From contig NZ_BONY01000025.1 of NCBI RefSeq assembly GCF_016862955.1, forward strand, positions 1 to 64,000: DNA of 64,000 bases, given 5' to 3'. The notes beneath the pieces were generated by a model. That model had not been told where the DNA came from and ran no database searches. It saw only the letters and a program-made list of their open reading frames with translations. The DNA comes from Rhizocola hellebori. GTDB taxonomy: Bacteria; Actinomycetota; Actinomycetes; Mycobacteriales; Micromonosporaceae. Both the position numbers and the translations under genes were made by a program. Of the stretch, positions 47,135 through 56,082 are shown piece by piece; within the stretch, counting starts at the first letter, position 1, and every line of letters starts with the position of its first letter.

Positions 47135-48626
47135 GCTCGTCGGTGGTGGGAATCAGCACCGTCTTCACCTCGGTGTAGGCCTCGATCGCGGTCCGCCCGC
47201 CCTCGCGGCCCATCCCCGACTGCCCGTACCCGCCAAACGGCGCATGCGGTTCGAGCTGATACCCGTTCACGCCAATCGTTCCGGCCCGGATGCCGCGCGC
47301 CATCCGCATGGCCCGCTTGACGTCGTTGGTGTAGACCGTCGCCCCGAGCCCGTATTCGGTGTCGTTCGCGAGCCGGATCGCCTCCTCCTCATCGGAGAAC
47401 GGCACCACACACAGGATCGGGCCGAAGATCTCTTCCCGCGCCACTCGCATGTCGTTGTTGACGTCCGCGAAAATCGTTGGCAGCACAAAGTTTCCAGGCC
47501 CGTCGGGTTTGGCCCCGCCACACACGAGGCGCGCCCCTTCCTGATGGCCGAGGTCAACGTAGTTCAGCACCCGCTCCACCTGCTTGGCGCTGATCAGGGG
47601 CGACGCCGTGGTCTCCTCGTCGAAGGGGTCACCATAATTGATCATCGACGTCATCCCCATCGCCACCATGAGGAATTCCTCATAGACATCGCGATGGACG
47701 ATGGCTCGCGTCTGCGCGATGCAAGCCTGACCCGAGACGCCGAGCGCGACCGTGCCCATGGTGACCGCACCCGCGGTGTAGACGTCGGCGTCGGCGAACA
47801 CGATGGCCGGGCTCTTCCCACCCAGCTCGAGGCTGACCCGCTTGAACCCGGCATTGGCCGCCGCCAGCACCCGGCGCCCGGTCTCCCGGCTCCCGGTGAA
47901 GGAGATCTTGTCGACCATTGGGTGGTTGATCAGCGCGTCACCGGTTGGATTACCCGGCCCGGTAACGACGTTGAGAACCCCCTCGGGCAGGCCCGCCTCT
48001 TCGAGCAACCGCACCAGCCGCAGCACGGCGAAGGTCGCCAGCTCGGAAGGCTTGAGCACGACAGTGCAGCCGGCGGCCAGCGCGGGCGCCAGCTTCTGCG
48101 CGGCGAGCAGCAGCGGCGCGTTCCAGGCCACGATCGCGGCCACGACACCGATCGGCTCGCGCAGCGTCAGCACCATGTGGTCGCCGCCTTGGAAGCCGGG
48201 CAGCGTCTCGCCACCGAGCTTGTCTATCCAGCCGGCGTGGTGATCGAAGATGTCCGCGACGCACTCCATCGACATCGCGTAGGTCGTGGAGAAGGTGAGC
48301 GGCACGCTGTTGTCCAGCGCCTGCAGCCGCAGCAGCTCGTCGCCGTGTTCTCGCACCAGATCGGCCGTGCGCCGCAGCACCTTGATGCGGTCCTTCGCCC
48401 GCGACCTCGGCCATGGCCCTTCGTCGAAGGCCTTCCGCGCCGCGCGTACGGCCCGGTCGACGTCGTCGGCTCCAGCGACCGCGAACTGCGCGACGTCCTC
48501 CCCGGTCGCCGGATGCAGGTGAGTCCATGTTTCGCCCGACTGGGAGTCCGACCACGCACCGTCGACCAAAAGCTGGCCATTGACCAGCCCTAATGCGTCG
48601 CGGTACGGCTTCATCGAGGTAATCAT
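47127..48626 (-). CDS. Aldehyde dehydrogenase
   Basis: This is a 499-residue NAD(P)-dependent aldehyde dehydrogenase of normal length. The catalytic Cys is in GVSGQACIAQTR, the general-base Glu in LELGGKSP, and VAWNAPLLLAAQKLAPALAAG and FTGSRETGRRV are typical. The ATG follows GAGGGAG. A perfect KstR-type box lies 16 bases upstream of the start, so it probably oxidises an aldehyde from a sterol side chain or from propionaldehyde-type fragments. It converges on the PPOX gene and follows an SDR gene on the same strand with a short gap. Confidence 0.9.
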   Translation of the reverse strand: MITSMKPYRDALGLVNGQLLVDGAWSDSQSGETWTHLHPATGEDVAQFAVAGADDVDRAVRAARKAFDEGPWPRSRAKDRIKVLRRTADLVREHGDELLRLQALDNSVPLTFSTTYAMSMECVADIFDHHAGWIDKLGGETLPGFQGGDHMVLTLREPIGVVAAIVAWNAPLLLAAQKLAPALAAGCTVVLKPSELATFAVLRLVRLLEEAGLPEGVLNVVTGPGNPTGDALINHPMVDKISFTGSRETGRRVLAAANAGFKRVSLELGGKSPAIVFADADVYTAGAVTMGTVALGVSGQACIAQTRAIVHRDVYEEFLMVAMGMTSMINYGDPFDEETTASPLISAKQVERVLNYVDLGHQEGARLVCGGAKPDGPGNFVLPTIFADVNNDMRVAREEIFGPILCVVPFSDEEEAIRLANDTEYGLGATVYTNDVKRAMRMARGIRAGTIGVNGYQLEPHAPFGGYGQSGMGREGGRTAIEAYTEVKTVLIPTTDELM

Positions 48627-48641
48627 CGCCACTCCCTCTTT

Positions 48642-48655
48642 TGAAACACGTTCTA
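48642..48655. promoter_or_regulatory. KstR-type box upstream of aldehyde dehydrogenase
   Basis: TGAAACACGTTCTA fits TNNAACNNGTTNNA at every fixed position. It lies just upstream of the aldehyde dehydrogenase and overlaps the last bases of the upstream SDR gene, suggesting an internal promoter. Confidence 0.65.
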
Positions 48656-49414
48656 CTTTTTGGGAGGGTACGCCTCGCGAGCCATCGCCGCCAGATATGC
48701 CGAGCGCTCTCCTCCGCCGTGCAGCAAAAGCGAGGCGCCGGTGATGTAAGCGGCCAGCGGCGAGGCCAGGTACAGGCACGCGCCCGCAATGTCGTCGGGC
48801 GTCGCCAGCCTGCTCAGCGGGACGGTTTCGGCGATCGCGGCCATCGAGCCGTAGTGCTCGCTGCCGGCCGAGGAGCCGCTGTCGGCCAGTCCAACCACGA
48901 CGGTGTTGAGCCGCACCTTGGGCGCCCATTCGACCGCGAGGCTGGTGGCCAGATGGTTCAGCCCGGCCTTGGCGGCGCCATAGGCCGCTGTCCCGGGTGA
49001 CGGACGGGACCCGCTGACGCTCCCGATCATGATGATCGAGCCGCCCTCCGGCTGCGCCTGCATCGTCGCGTTGGCCCGCTGCGCGACGTGCAGCGGCGCG
49101 ACCAGGTTCAGCTCAATCACCTTGGCATGAAAGCGCGGAGAGGCCGTGGCCGCGTCGGCGTAGGGGGAACCACCGGCGTTGTTGACCACGATGTCGACCC
49201 GGCCGACCTCGGTGAAGAGACGATCCACTTGGGCCGGATCGCGCACGTCGGCTTCGGCGAACCGAATGCCGGGCGGGGATTGCCCTGGGTCAGTCCGCCC
49301 ACACACGTAGACAGTCGCACCCGCGGCCCGGAAGCGCCGCGCTATCCCGGCCCCGATGCCGCGCGTCCCACCCGTGACGATCACGACGCGGTCTGTGAAA
49401 TCAAGGGCCTCCAT
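48653..49414 (-). CDS. SDR, Rv3549c-like, sterol cluster
   Basis: This is a 253-residue SDR with the cofactor motif TGGTRGIG and GRT after the second strand, which suggests NADP preference, then NNAG and the active-site YGAAK. The opening FTDRVVIVTGGTRGIGAGIARRF resembles Rv3549c, the SDR divergent from echA20 in mycobacteria, and the same arrangement is kept here. The start is the ATG of MEALDF; an upstream TTG would enter the regulatory site. It should act on steroid ring intermediates under KstR2 control. The exact substrate is unknown. Confidence 0.84.
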   Translation of the reverse strand: MEALDFTDRVVIVTGGTRGIGAGIARRFRAAGATVYVCGRTDPGQSPPGIRFAEADVRDPAQVDRLFTEVGRVDIVVNNAGGSPYADAATASPRFHAKVIELNLVAPLHVAQRANATMQAQPEGGSIIMIGSVSGSRPSPGTAAYGAAKAGLNHLATSLAVEWAPKVRLNTVVVGLADSGSSAGSEHYGSMAAIAETVPLSRLATPDDIAGACLYLASPLAAYITGASLLLHGGGERSAYLAAMAREAYPPKK

Positions 49415-49431
49415 GGCATAGTACGGTACCA

Positions 49432-49445
49432 AGCAAACGCTAGGT
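49432..49445. promoter_or_regulatory. Candidate KstR2 box between SDR and echA20
   Basis: AGCAAACGCTAGGT matches AnCAAGnnCTTGnT at eight of ten fixed positions and sits in the same divergent gap as the mycobacterial KstR2 site next to echA20. The wider element ACCAAGCAAACGCTAGGTT is shared with the site upstream of the FabG3-like gene. Confidence 0.55.
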
Positions 49446-49458
49446 TGAAGGGACCGCG

Positions 49459-50193
49459 ATGGGGATCCATGTCCGGTCGGATGCCGACATCGCCGAGGTC
49501 GTCATCGACTTTCCACCCGTTAATGCACTTCCCGCGCAGGGCTGGCTCGACCTGGCCCAGGCGATATCGAAGGCGGGCCGCCAGAACCGGGCGGTGGTGC
49601 TGGCGGCCAACGGCCGTGGCTTTTGTGCGGGCGTAGACATCAAGGAAATGCAGCGAACCCCGGGGCACCAGGCGCTGCTCGGTGCGAACAAAGGCTGTTA
49701 CGAAGCCTTCGCCGCGGTGTACGAATGCGAAGTGCCCGTCATCGCGGCGGTTCACGGCTTCTGCCTGGGCGGTGGCGTGGGCCTGGTCGGCAACGCCGAC
49801 ATCGTCATCGCCTCCGACGACGCGACCTTCGGCCTGCCCGAGGTCGATCGCGGCGCGCTTGGCGCGGCCACCCACCTGGCCCGGCTCGTGCCGCAGCATC
49901 TGATGCGCGCCATGGTCTACACCTGTGCGACGGTGACCGCGCAGCAGCTGCATCACCACGGCTCGGTGCTCGAAGTCGTTGCCCCCGAGCGACTGCGCGA
50001 AGCCGCCTGGGCGGTGGCGCGGCAGATCGCGGGCAAGCACCCGGCCATCATCCGCGCGGCCAAGCAGGCCCTCAACGGAATCGATCCGGTGGACGTGAAA
50101 AGGTCGTACCGGTTCGAGCAAGGCTTCACCTTCGAACTCAACCTCACCGGCGTCTCCGACGAGGCCCGGCAGTCTTTTGTGGACGGTCGTTGA
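49459..50193 (+). CDS. echA20: EchA20, steroid ring-D hydrolase (crotonase family)
   Basis: This is a 244-residue crotonase-fold enzyme. The CoA-binding and oxyanion regions read FCAGVDIKEMQRT and CLGGGVGLVGNADIVIAS; FGLPEVDRGALGAATHL and SYRFEQGFTFELNL closely follow remembered mycobacterial EchA20. EchA20 opens ring D of the indanedione-CoA intermediate by hydrolysis. The ATG follows GAAGGGA. It is the first of a coupled set with ipdA and ipdB (overlaps of one and four bases) and diverges from an SDR across a KstR2-like site. Confidence 0.92.
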   Translation: MGIHVRSDADIAEVVIDFPPVNALPAQGWLDLAQAISKAGRQNRAVVLAANGRGFCAGVDIKEMQRTPGHQALLGANKGCYEAFAAVYECEVPVIAAVHGFCLGGGVGLVGNADIVIASDDATFGLPEVDRGALGAATHLARLVPQHLMRAMVYTCATVTAQQLHHHGSVLEVVAPERLREAAWAVARQIAGKHPAIIRAAKQALNGIDPVDVKRSYRFEQGFTFELNLTGVSDEARQSFVDGR

Positions 50194-51014
50194 TGGACGA
50201 CAAGGTGCTCACCGCCGACGAGGTGGTCGGCGAGCTGAGCGACGGCATGACCATCGGCATCGGCGGCTGGGGCTCCCGGCGCAAGCCGATGGCCCTGGTG
50301 CGCGCGATCCTGCGCTCCGATCTCAAGGACCTCACCCTGGTGTCCTACGGCGGGCCCGATGTCGGCCTGCTGATGGCCGCTGGCCGCGTCAAACGTGTGG
50401 TCTGCGGCTTCGTCTCCCTGGACAGCATCCCGCTCGAGCCGCATTTCCGGCGCGGCCGCCAGGAGGGAACGATCGAGCTGACCGAGCTCGACGAGGGAAT
50501 GCTGTATTGGGGTCTGCTGGCCGCCGCGCATCGGTTGCCTTTCCTGCCGATCCGGGCTGGCCTCCGCTCCGACGTGATGCGGGTCAATCCGGAGCTGAGA
50601 ACGGTGCGGTCGCCGTACCCGGATGATGAAGAATTTGTGGCGATGCCCGCCCTCAAGCTTGATGCGGCGCTGATTCACCTGAATCGGGCCGACGCTCGCG
50701 GCAACGGCCAGTATCTAGGCCCCGACCCGTATTTCGACGACCTGTTCTGCCTTGCCGCGGAGAAGCGTTACCTCTCCTGTGAAAGGCTGGTGCCGACCGA
50801 GGAGCTGACCGGGCCGCCGCAGAGCCTTCTGGTCAACCGGATGATGGTCGACGCCGTCGTGCACACCCCCAACGGTGCCCATTTCACCAGCTGCGTCCCC
50901 GATTACGGCCGGGACGAAGACTTCCAGCGCGAATACACGCAGACCCCGTGGCCGGAGTTTCATGCCAAATACCTGGCCGGTTCCGAGGCCGACTATCAGG
51001 CGGCGATCGCATGA
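50193..51014 (+). CDS. ipdA: IpdA, ring-C hydrolase subunit alpha (CoA-transferase fold)
   Basis: This is a 273-residue alpha subunit of the IpdAB hydrolase, which opens the last steroid ring (ring C) of COCHEA-CoA. The class I CoA-transferase fold is seen in GMTIGIGGWGSRRKPMALVRAIL and LTLVSYGGPDVGLL. The ATG overlaps the echA20 stop by one base (TGATG). The longer upstream frame is antisense-like and overlaps echA20, so it is ignored. The stop overlaps the ipdB start by four bases. Gene order echA20-ipdA-ipdB matches mycobacteria and rhodococci. Confidence 0.92.
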   Translation: MDDKVLTADEVVGELSDGMTIGIGGWGSRRKPMALVRAILRSDLKDLTLVSYGGPDVGLLMAAGRVKRVVCGFVSLDSIPLEPHFRRGRQEGTIELTELDEGMLYWGLLAAAHRLPFLPIRAGLRSDVMRVNPELRTVRSPYPDDEEFVAMPALKLDAALIHLNRADARGNGQYLGPDPYFDDLFCLAAEKRYLSCERLVPTEELTGPPQSLLVNRMMVDAVVHTPNGAHFTSCVPDYGRDEDFQREYTQTPWPEFHAKYLAGSEADYQAAIA

Positions 51015-51706
51015 GCATCGCTGATGTCTGTGTCGTCGCATGTGCGGAGGCTTGGCGCGGCGATGGCGAGGTGCTCGCCAGCCCCATGGGGGTCATTCCC
51101 ACCCTGGGCGCGAAACTGGCCCGCGCCACGTTCTCGCCAGGCCTGCTGCTCAGTGATGGCGAAGCGTTTCTGATGCACGAGAACGGCATCGAAGGCTGGA
51201 TGCCGTATCGCCAGGTCTTCACGGTGGTGGCCAGCGGACGCCGGCACGTCATGATGGGTGCGAGCCAAATCGACCGCTACGGCAACCAAAACATCTCGTG
51301 CATCGGCGATTGGGCGCGACCCAAATCCCAGTTGCTCGGTGTGCGCGGCGCTCCGGGAAATACCATCAATCACCCAACTAGCTATTTCGTGCCCAACCAC
51401 TCGCCGAAGGTGTTCGTCGAAAACGTGGACATGGTGTGCGGGATAGGTTACGACCGTGGCGCGTTCGAAATTCGGGTGGTGGTGACCAACCTGGCGGTCC
51501 TGGATTTCGACACGCCCTCCCACGAGATGCGACTGCGGTCGGTGCATCCCGGGGTGGCCGTGGAAGCCGTGGTCGAGGCGACCGGCTTCAAACTGTCCAT
51601 TCCCGACAGTGTGCCCATCACCAGAGAGCCCACCGAGTCCGAGCTTGCGATCATCGATCGGCTAGACCCGTCAAAGCAGCGAGAGTCTCAGCTGCCTCGC
51701 CCATGA
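51011..51706 (+). CDS. ipdB: IpdB, ring-C hydrolase subunit beta
   Basis: This is a 231-residue beta subunit of IpdAB. Motifs include SPMGVIPTLGAKLARATFSPGLLLSDGEAF, MMGASQIDRYGNQN and RGAPGNTINHPTSYF, which are characteristic of this branch of CoA-transferase-like hydrolases. The ATG overlaps the ipdA stop by four bases. The 3' end runs 56 bases into the convergent ipdC gene, the longest antisense overlap in the window, so the last 18 codons are coding on both strands. Confidence 0.92.
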   Translation: MSIADVCVVACAEAWRGDGEVLASPMGVIPTLGAKLARATFSPGLLLSDGEAFLMHENGIEGWMPYRQVFTVVASGRRHVMMGASQIDRYGNQNISCIGDWARPKSQLLGVRGAPGNTINHPTSYFVPNHSPKVFVENVDMVCGIGYDRGAFEIRVVVTNLAVLDFDTPSHEMRLRSVHPGVAVEAVVEATGFKLSIPDSVPITREPTESELAIIDRLDPSKQRESQLPRP

Positions 51707-52706
51707 TGCGTTCGATCAGCTCGGCACAGCTTGGCAGGTCGTCGAGCAAACCCACCACCTGACCGGCCGACATCACGCCCAGATCGGGCCTGCCGTCAAC
51801 CATCGCGGCCTTCAGGAGCATTGGGGTGTTGGCGGCCATCAGCATTTGACTCCACGTGAGATCGCGCCCGTGTTTCATCGCCTGCCCCTCGCGAAGCATT
51901 CTTGCCACCGACAGACCGGCGAGTTTGCGGAAGGCCATCGCGTTTCGAAGCGCTCGCGCCAATCCGGCAACCCGACCGGAGCGTTCCAGAGTGTCGACGA
52001 ATGGTGTTTTCAAGACTCTATGTGGTACCCCGTCCACGCGCGTAGTGACAAGAGTGTCAGTGAGCCCTTTGCCGAGATACACCTCCTTCACGGCATCGCC
52101 GACCGGGCTGTCGCTGGTCAGCAGGAAACGAGTGCCCATGGCGATCCCGGCCGCGCCATAGGCGAGAGCCGCGACCAGACCTCGCCCGTCGAAGAATCCA
52201 CCGGCCGCGATCACAGGAATGTCAACGGCGTCAACGACCTGCGGCAGCAACAGAGTGGTGGGGACGGGGCCGGTGTGCCCGCCGCCCTCGCCGCCCTGGA
52301 CGATGACCGCGTCCGCGCCCCACTTGGCGACCTTCTCGGCGTGCCGCCTCGCGCCCACGCTCGGAATGACGACCACTCCGGCGTCCTTCAGTTTCGTGAT
52401 CAGCTCCGGTTTGGGCGCCAGCGCAAAGGAAGCGACCCGCACCCCCTTCCCGATGATCATGTCTATCCGCTCACCGGCGTCCTCGGCGTCGGCGCGAAGG
52501 TTGACCCCGAAGGGCCGGTCGGTCCGGCGCTGCACCTCATCGATGGCGTCGCCGAGCCTTGGCAGGTCAAGGGTTGCCGACGCGATGATTCCCAAACCAC
52601 CCGCATTCGCCGTGGCCGCGGTCAGCCGGGCCCCGGCCACATATCCCATTCCGGTTTGGACGATCGGATAGCGCACCCCGACCAGGTCCGTCAAACGTGT
52701 CCGCAT
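51651..52706 (-). CDS. ipdC: IpdC, nitronate-monooxygenase-like flavoprotein
   Basis: This is a 351-residue FMN-dependent TIM-barrel protein. Signature segments are YPIVQTGMGYVAGARL, GVNLRADAEDAGERI, WGADAVIVQGGEGGGHTGP and VIAAGGFFDGRGLVAAL, very close to remembered IpdC (Rv3553). IpdC acts in the oxidation of the indanedione-CoA intermediate, placing the double bond needed before ring opening. The ATG overlaps the fadA6 stop by one base. It converges with ipdB. Confidence 0.9.
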   Translation of the reverse strand: MRTRLTDLVGVRYPIVQTGMGYVAGARLTAATANAGGLGIIASATLDLPRLGDAIDEVQRRTDRPFGVNLRADAEDAGERIDMIIGKGVRVASFALAPKPELITKLKDAGVVVIPSVGARRHAEKVAKWGADAVIVQGGEGGGHTGPVPTTLLLPQVVDAVDIPVIAAGGFFDGRGLVAALAYGAAGIAMGTRFLLTSDSPVGDAVKEVYLGKGLTDTLVTTRVDGVPHRVLKTPFVDTLERSGRVAGLARALRNAMAFRKLAGLSVARMLREGQAMKHGRDLTWSQMLMAANTPMLLKAAMVDGRPDLGVMSAGQVVGLLDDLPSCAELIERIMGEAAETLAALTGLADR

Positions 52707-53824
52707 CAGAGCCGCTCGATGATGGTCACGTTCGCCTGCCCGCCGCCCTCGCACATGGTCTGCAGCCCATATCGCCCGCCCCGGCGTTCCAGCTCGTAGA
52801 GCAGCGAGGTCATCAGGCGGGTCCCGGTGGCCCCCAGCGGATGCCCGAGCGCGATCGCCCCACCGTTGACGTTGACCCGCGCCGGGTCCGCTCCCGTCTC
52901 CTTCAGCCAGGCCAGGACCACGCTGGCGAAAGCCTCGTTGATCTCGACCAGGTCGATGTCATCGATGGTCAGCCCGCTCTTGCGCAACGCGTGGATGGTC
53001 GCAGGAATCGGCGCGGTCAGCATCATCACCGGGTCATCGCCCCGGGCGCTCAGGTGATGGATTCTTGCCCTCGGCCGCAAACCGTGGTCGCGCACCGCGG
53101 CCGCCGAAGCGATGAGCAGCGCGCTCGCGCCATCGGCGTTCTGGCTGGCCAGCGCGGCAGTGATCCTCCCGTTGTCGCGCAAGGGCTTCAGCGAGGCCAT
53201 CTTCTCCAGGCTGGTCTCGCGCGGGCACTCATCGCGGTCCACCCCCGCCACCGCCACGATCTCGGCGGAAAAGTCTGCCGCCAGCGCGCGCTCGTGACTG
53301 CTCAGCGCGTAGACCTCCATCTCCTCCCGGGAGATCTGCCACCTCTCAGCGATCATGTCAGCGCTCCGGAACTGGGAAACCTCCTGCTCTCCGTAGCGGG
53401 CAACCCAGCCCTGGGAACCGGCGAACGGGGACACGCCCTGCATCGCGCTGGCGATCGGGACGAGGTTCATATTCTGCACTCCCCCGGCCACAATCAGCTC
53501 CGCCGTCCCACTCATCACGGCTTGCGCACCGAAGTGGACCGCCTGCTGCGAGGAGCCACATTGCCGATCGACGGTGACCCCGGGAACGGTGTCGGGCAGC
53601 CCCGCCGCGAGCCAGCAGGTGCGGGCGATGTCCCCGGCCTGCGGCCCCAGGGTGTCGACGCAGCCGAAGATGACGTCGTCGACGGCAGCCGGGTCGATGC
53701 CGGTGCGACGGATGAGTGCGGCAATGACTTGCGCTCCCAGGTCGGCTGGATGCACGCTGGCGAGGCCACCGTTCTTGCGGCCGACGGGGGTGCGGATCGC
53801 GTCCACGATATAGGCCTCGGTCAT
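52706..53824 (-). CDS. fadA6: FadA6, steroid-ring thiolase
   Basis: This is a 372-residue degradative thiolase. The nucleophile is Cys89 in [41 protein letters not shown] and [16 protein letters not shown] complete the active site. The sequence follows FadA6 rather than FadA5 ([25 protein letters not shown]). FadA6 releases acetyl-CoA from the ring-opened dioxo-diacid CoA ester after IpdAB. It is coupled to ipdC. A perfect KstR-type box lies ten bases upstream of its start, shared with chsE4; in mycobacteria fadA6 belongs to the KstR2 set, so regulation may differ here. Confidence 0.92.
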   Translation of the reverse strand: MTEAYIVDAIRTPVGRKNGGLASVHPADLGAQVIAALIRRTGIDPAAVDDVIFGCVDTLGPQAGDIARTCWLAAGLPDTVPGVTVDRQCGSSQQAVHFGAQAVMSGTAELIVAGGVQNMNLVPIASAMQGVSPFAGSQGWVARYGEQEVSQFRSADMIAERWQISREEMEVYALSSHERALAADFSAEIVAVAGVDRDECPRETSLEKMASLKPLRDNGRITAALASQNADGASALLIASAAAVRDHGLRPRARIHHLSARGDDPVMMLTAPIPATIHALRKSGLTIDDIDLVEINEAFASVVLAWLKETGADPARVNVNGGAIALGHPLGATGTRLMTSLLYELERRGGRYGLQTMCEGGGQANVTIIERL

Positions 53825-53833
53825 GTGTAATAT

Positions 53834-53847
53834 TAGAACACGTTACA
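53834..53847. promoter_or_regulatory. KstR-type box between fadA6 and chsE4
   Basis: TAGAACACGTTACA fits TNNAACNNGTTNNA at every fixed position. It lies in the 43-base gap between the divergent fadA6 and chsE4 starts and so can control both. Confidence 0.75.
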
Positions 53848-53867
53848 GTTCTCGGATCGGAGTGCCG

Positions 53868-55031
53868 ATGCACCTGGCTTTCACCCCCGAACAGGACCGG
53901 CTCGCCCGGGAGCTACGTGGCTACTTCGCCGAGCTGATGACGCCCGCGCTGCGCGCCGCTTTGGAGTCCGTCGACGGTGAGTACGGCGATCCGGAGGCCT
54001 ACAAACAGGTCGTCAGAAGGCTCGGGCGCGACGGCTGGCTGACCCTCGGCTGGCCAACCGAATACGGCGGCAAGGGCCGTTCCATGATGGAACAGCTCAT
54101 CTTCATGGACGAGGCCGCCGCGGCCGGTGTCCCGGTGCCGTTCCTGACGATCAACACGGTCGGCCCGACCATCATGCGCTATGGCACCCAGGAGCAAAAA
54201 GACTTCTACCTGCCCCGGATAGCTGCCGGCGAGCTGCATTTCTCCATCGGCTACTCCGAGCCCGAGGCCGGGACCGACCTCGCCGGGCTGCGCACCCGCG
54301 CCGTACGCGATGGAGACGACTACGTTATCAATGGACAGAAGATGTGGACGAGCCTGATCCAATACGCCGACTACGTCTGGCTCGCCTGCCGCACCGATCC
54401 GGAAGCCCCACGGCACAAGGGTTTGTCCATCATCATCGTTCCCACTTCGGCGCCGGGTTTCTCGTGGACGCCGGTGCGCACCATGGCCGGCCCGAGTACC
54501 AGCGCCACCTACTACGCCGACGTTCGCGTGCCGGTGACCGCTGTGGTGGGCAAGGAGAACGAGGGCTGGCCGCTGATCACCAACCAGCTCAACCATGAGC
54601 GCGTCGCGCTCACCTCCTCAGCGCCGATCCGGTCCGCGCTGGCGCAGGTGCGCGAGTGGGCGATCAAGACCGGCGCCATCGAGCACGAGTGGGTGCGGAT
54701 CAATCTCGCCCGCGTGCACGCGAAGGTGGAGTTTCTGAAGCTCATCAACTGGCGCATCGCCTCGGCCGCGCAGAGCTCGCCCAACCCGGCCGCCGCGTCG
54801 GCGACCAAGGTGTTCGGCACCGAGTTCGCCACCGAGGCATACCGCCTCCTGATGGAGGTGCTAGGCCCGAACGCCCAAGTCAAAGGCGGCTCGCCGGGAG
54901 CGGTGCTTCATGGCCGCCTGGAGCGGGCACACCGAGCCGCGTTGATCCTCACCTTTGGTGGAGGCACCAACGAGGTGCAACGAGACATCATCGCCGCCGC
55001 CGGACTCGGCCTCCCGGCCGCCAAGCGATAG
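53868..55031 (+). CDS. chsE4: ChsE4 (FadE26), sterol side-chain acyl-CoA dehydrogenase subunit
   Basis: This is a 387-residue flavin acyl-CoA dehydrogenase subunit. FSIGYSEPEAGTDLAGL, NGQKMWTSLIQYADYVWLA, SWTPVRTMAGPSTSATYY and LTFGGGTNEVQRDIIA are near-identical to remembered FadE26. With its partner it forms an alpha2-beta2 enzyme that dehydrogenates 3-oxo-cholest-4-en-26-oyl-CoA in the first beta-oxidation cycle. The ATG follows GGAG. The partner gene begins ten bases after its stop. A KstR-type box stands upstream. Confidence 0.93.
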   Translation: MHLAFTPEQDRLARELRGYFAELMTPALRAALESVDGEYGDPEAYKQVVRRLGRDGWLTLGWPTEYGGKGRSMMEQLIFMDEAAAAGVPVPFLTINTVGPTIMRYGTQEQKDFYLPRIAAGELHFSIGYSEPEAGTDLAGLRTRAVRDGDDYVINGQKMWTSLIQYADYVWLACRTDPEAPRHKGLSIIIVPTSAPGFSWTPVRTMAGPSTSATYYADVRVPVTAVVGKENEGWPLITNQLNHERVALTSSAPIRSALAQVREWAIKTGAIEHEWVRINLARVHAKVEFLKLINWRIASAAQSSPNPAAASATKVFGTEFATEAYRLLMEVLGPNAQVKGGSPGAVLHGRLERAHRAALILTFGGGTNEVQRDIIAAAGLGLPAAKR

Positions 55032-55041
55032 GGATTTAACC

Positions 55042-56082
55042 GTGGACTTCACCTTCACTGAAGCGCAGCAGGAACTCTCCGGACTGGCGCGCCGGATCCT
55101 GGCCGATCGCGTGACGCCGCAACGGTTGCGTGGGCTCAGCGAGGATCGCTTCGATCCGTCGCTGTGGCGCGAGCTGGCGGGCGCGGGGCTGCTGGACGCC
55201 GCCGAGCTCGGGCTGCTTGACCATTGCTCGATCCTCGTCGAGTTTGGCCGGGCCGTCGCGCCCGTGCCCTACCTGAGCTCCATTGTGGTGGGTGCTTCCA
55301 CCCTGCTTCGCTTCGGCGCCAACGACCTGCATGGCATGTGGGCCCGGCAGGCGATGGCGGGCGAGCTCGTGATCACTGCGGCGCTCACCACGGAGGGCAG
55401 GCCACGGGCGGAGAAGAGCGGAGACGGGTGGGTCGTCAACGGCACCTTCACCACGGTTCCGGCGGGAAACTATGCGCGGCTGTTTCTGGTACCCGTCGAG
55501 GACAATGTCTTTTTGGTCTTCGATGACGACGCCGGAGTCACCGTATTGCGCCAGGAGCTGGTCGACGGCGACACCGAGGCACTGCTGGAACTGAACAATG
55601 TGTGGGTGAGCGGCGACAGATTCCTCGAAGGCGCCGCGGTCATCGGCTGGATGACCGACCGGCTGACCGTGGGGCTTTGCGCGCTGCAGCTGGGCGTCGT
55701 GGAGAAGGCGCTGGAGATGACCGCCTCCTACGCGACCTCGCGAGTCCAATTTGGACGAGCGATCGGCACTTTCCAGGCGGTGGCGCAACGGCTCGCCGAC
55801 GCCTACATCGACGTGGAGGCGATCCGGCTCACCATGTGGCAGGCGGCATGGCGGCTGGCCGAAGGGCTTCCGTGCGAAACCGAGATCGCCACGGCGAAAT
55901 TCTGGGCAGCCGATGGCGGACACCGGGTTGCGCACACCGCAGTGCACGTCCACGGTGGCGTCGGCATCGACATCGACTTCCCGATCCACCGGTACTTTGT
56001 GGCCGCCAAACACTACGAGTTCGCGTTGGGGCACGCCACCGATCAGCTGCTGATCATCGGCAACGCCCTGCGGCGGGGCTAG
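55042..56082 (+). CDS. chsE5: ChsE5 (FadE27), sterol side-chain acyl-CoA dehydrogenase partner
   Basis: This is a 346-residue acyl-CoA dehydrogenase-like partner subunit. It opens with DFTFTEAQQELSGLARRI and has FGRAIGTFQAVAQRLADAYIDVEAIRLT and HVHGGVGIDIDFPIHRYF as in FadE27. The N-terminal and FAD-contact regions are shorter and less conserved than in ChsE4, as expected for the heteromeric steroid dehydrogenases in which the two subunits share one FAD site. The start is GTG. It overlaps the convergent monooxygenase-like gene by four bases. Confidence 0.9.
   Translation: MDFTFTEAQQELSGLARRILADRVTPQRLRGLSEDRFDPSLWRELAGAGLLDAAELGLLDHCSILVEFGRAVAPVPYLSSIVVGASTLLRFGANDLHGMWARQAMAGELVITAALTTEGRPRAEKSGDGWVVNGTFTTVPAGNYARLFLVPVEDNVFLVFDDDAGVTVLRQELVDGDTEALLELNNVWVSGDRFLEGAAVIGWMTDRLTVGLCALQLGVVEKALEMTASYATSRVQFGRAIGTFQAVAQRLADAYIDVEAIRLTMWQAAWRLAEGLPCETEIATAKFWAADGGHRVAHTAVHVHGGVGIDIDFPIHRYFVAAKHYEFALGHATDQLLIIGNALRRG

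Noticed and set aside
52706-53824. Thiolase as FadA5 of the side-chain pathway
   Set aside because: The opening, the [10 protein letters not shown] nucleophile region and the C-terminus follow FadA6, and the gene is coupled to ipdC.
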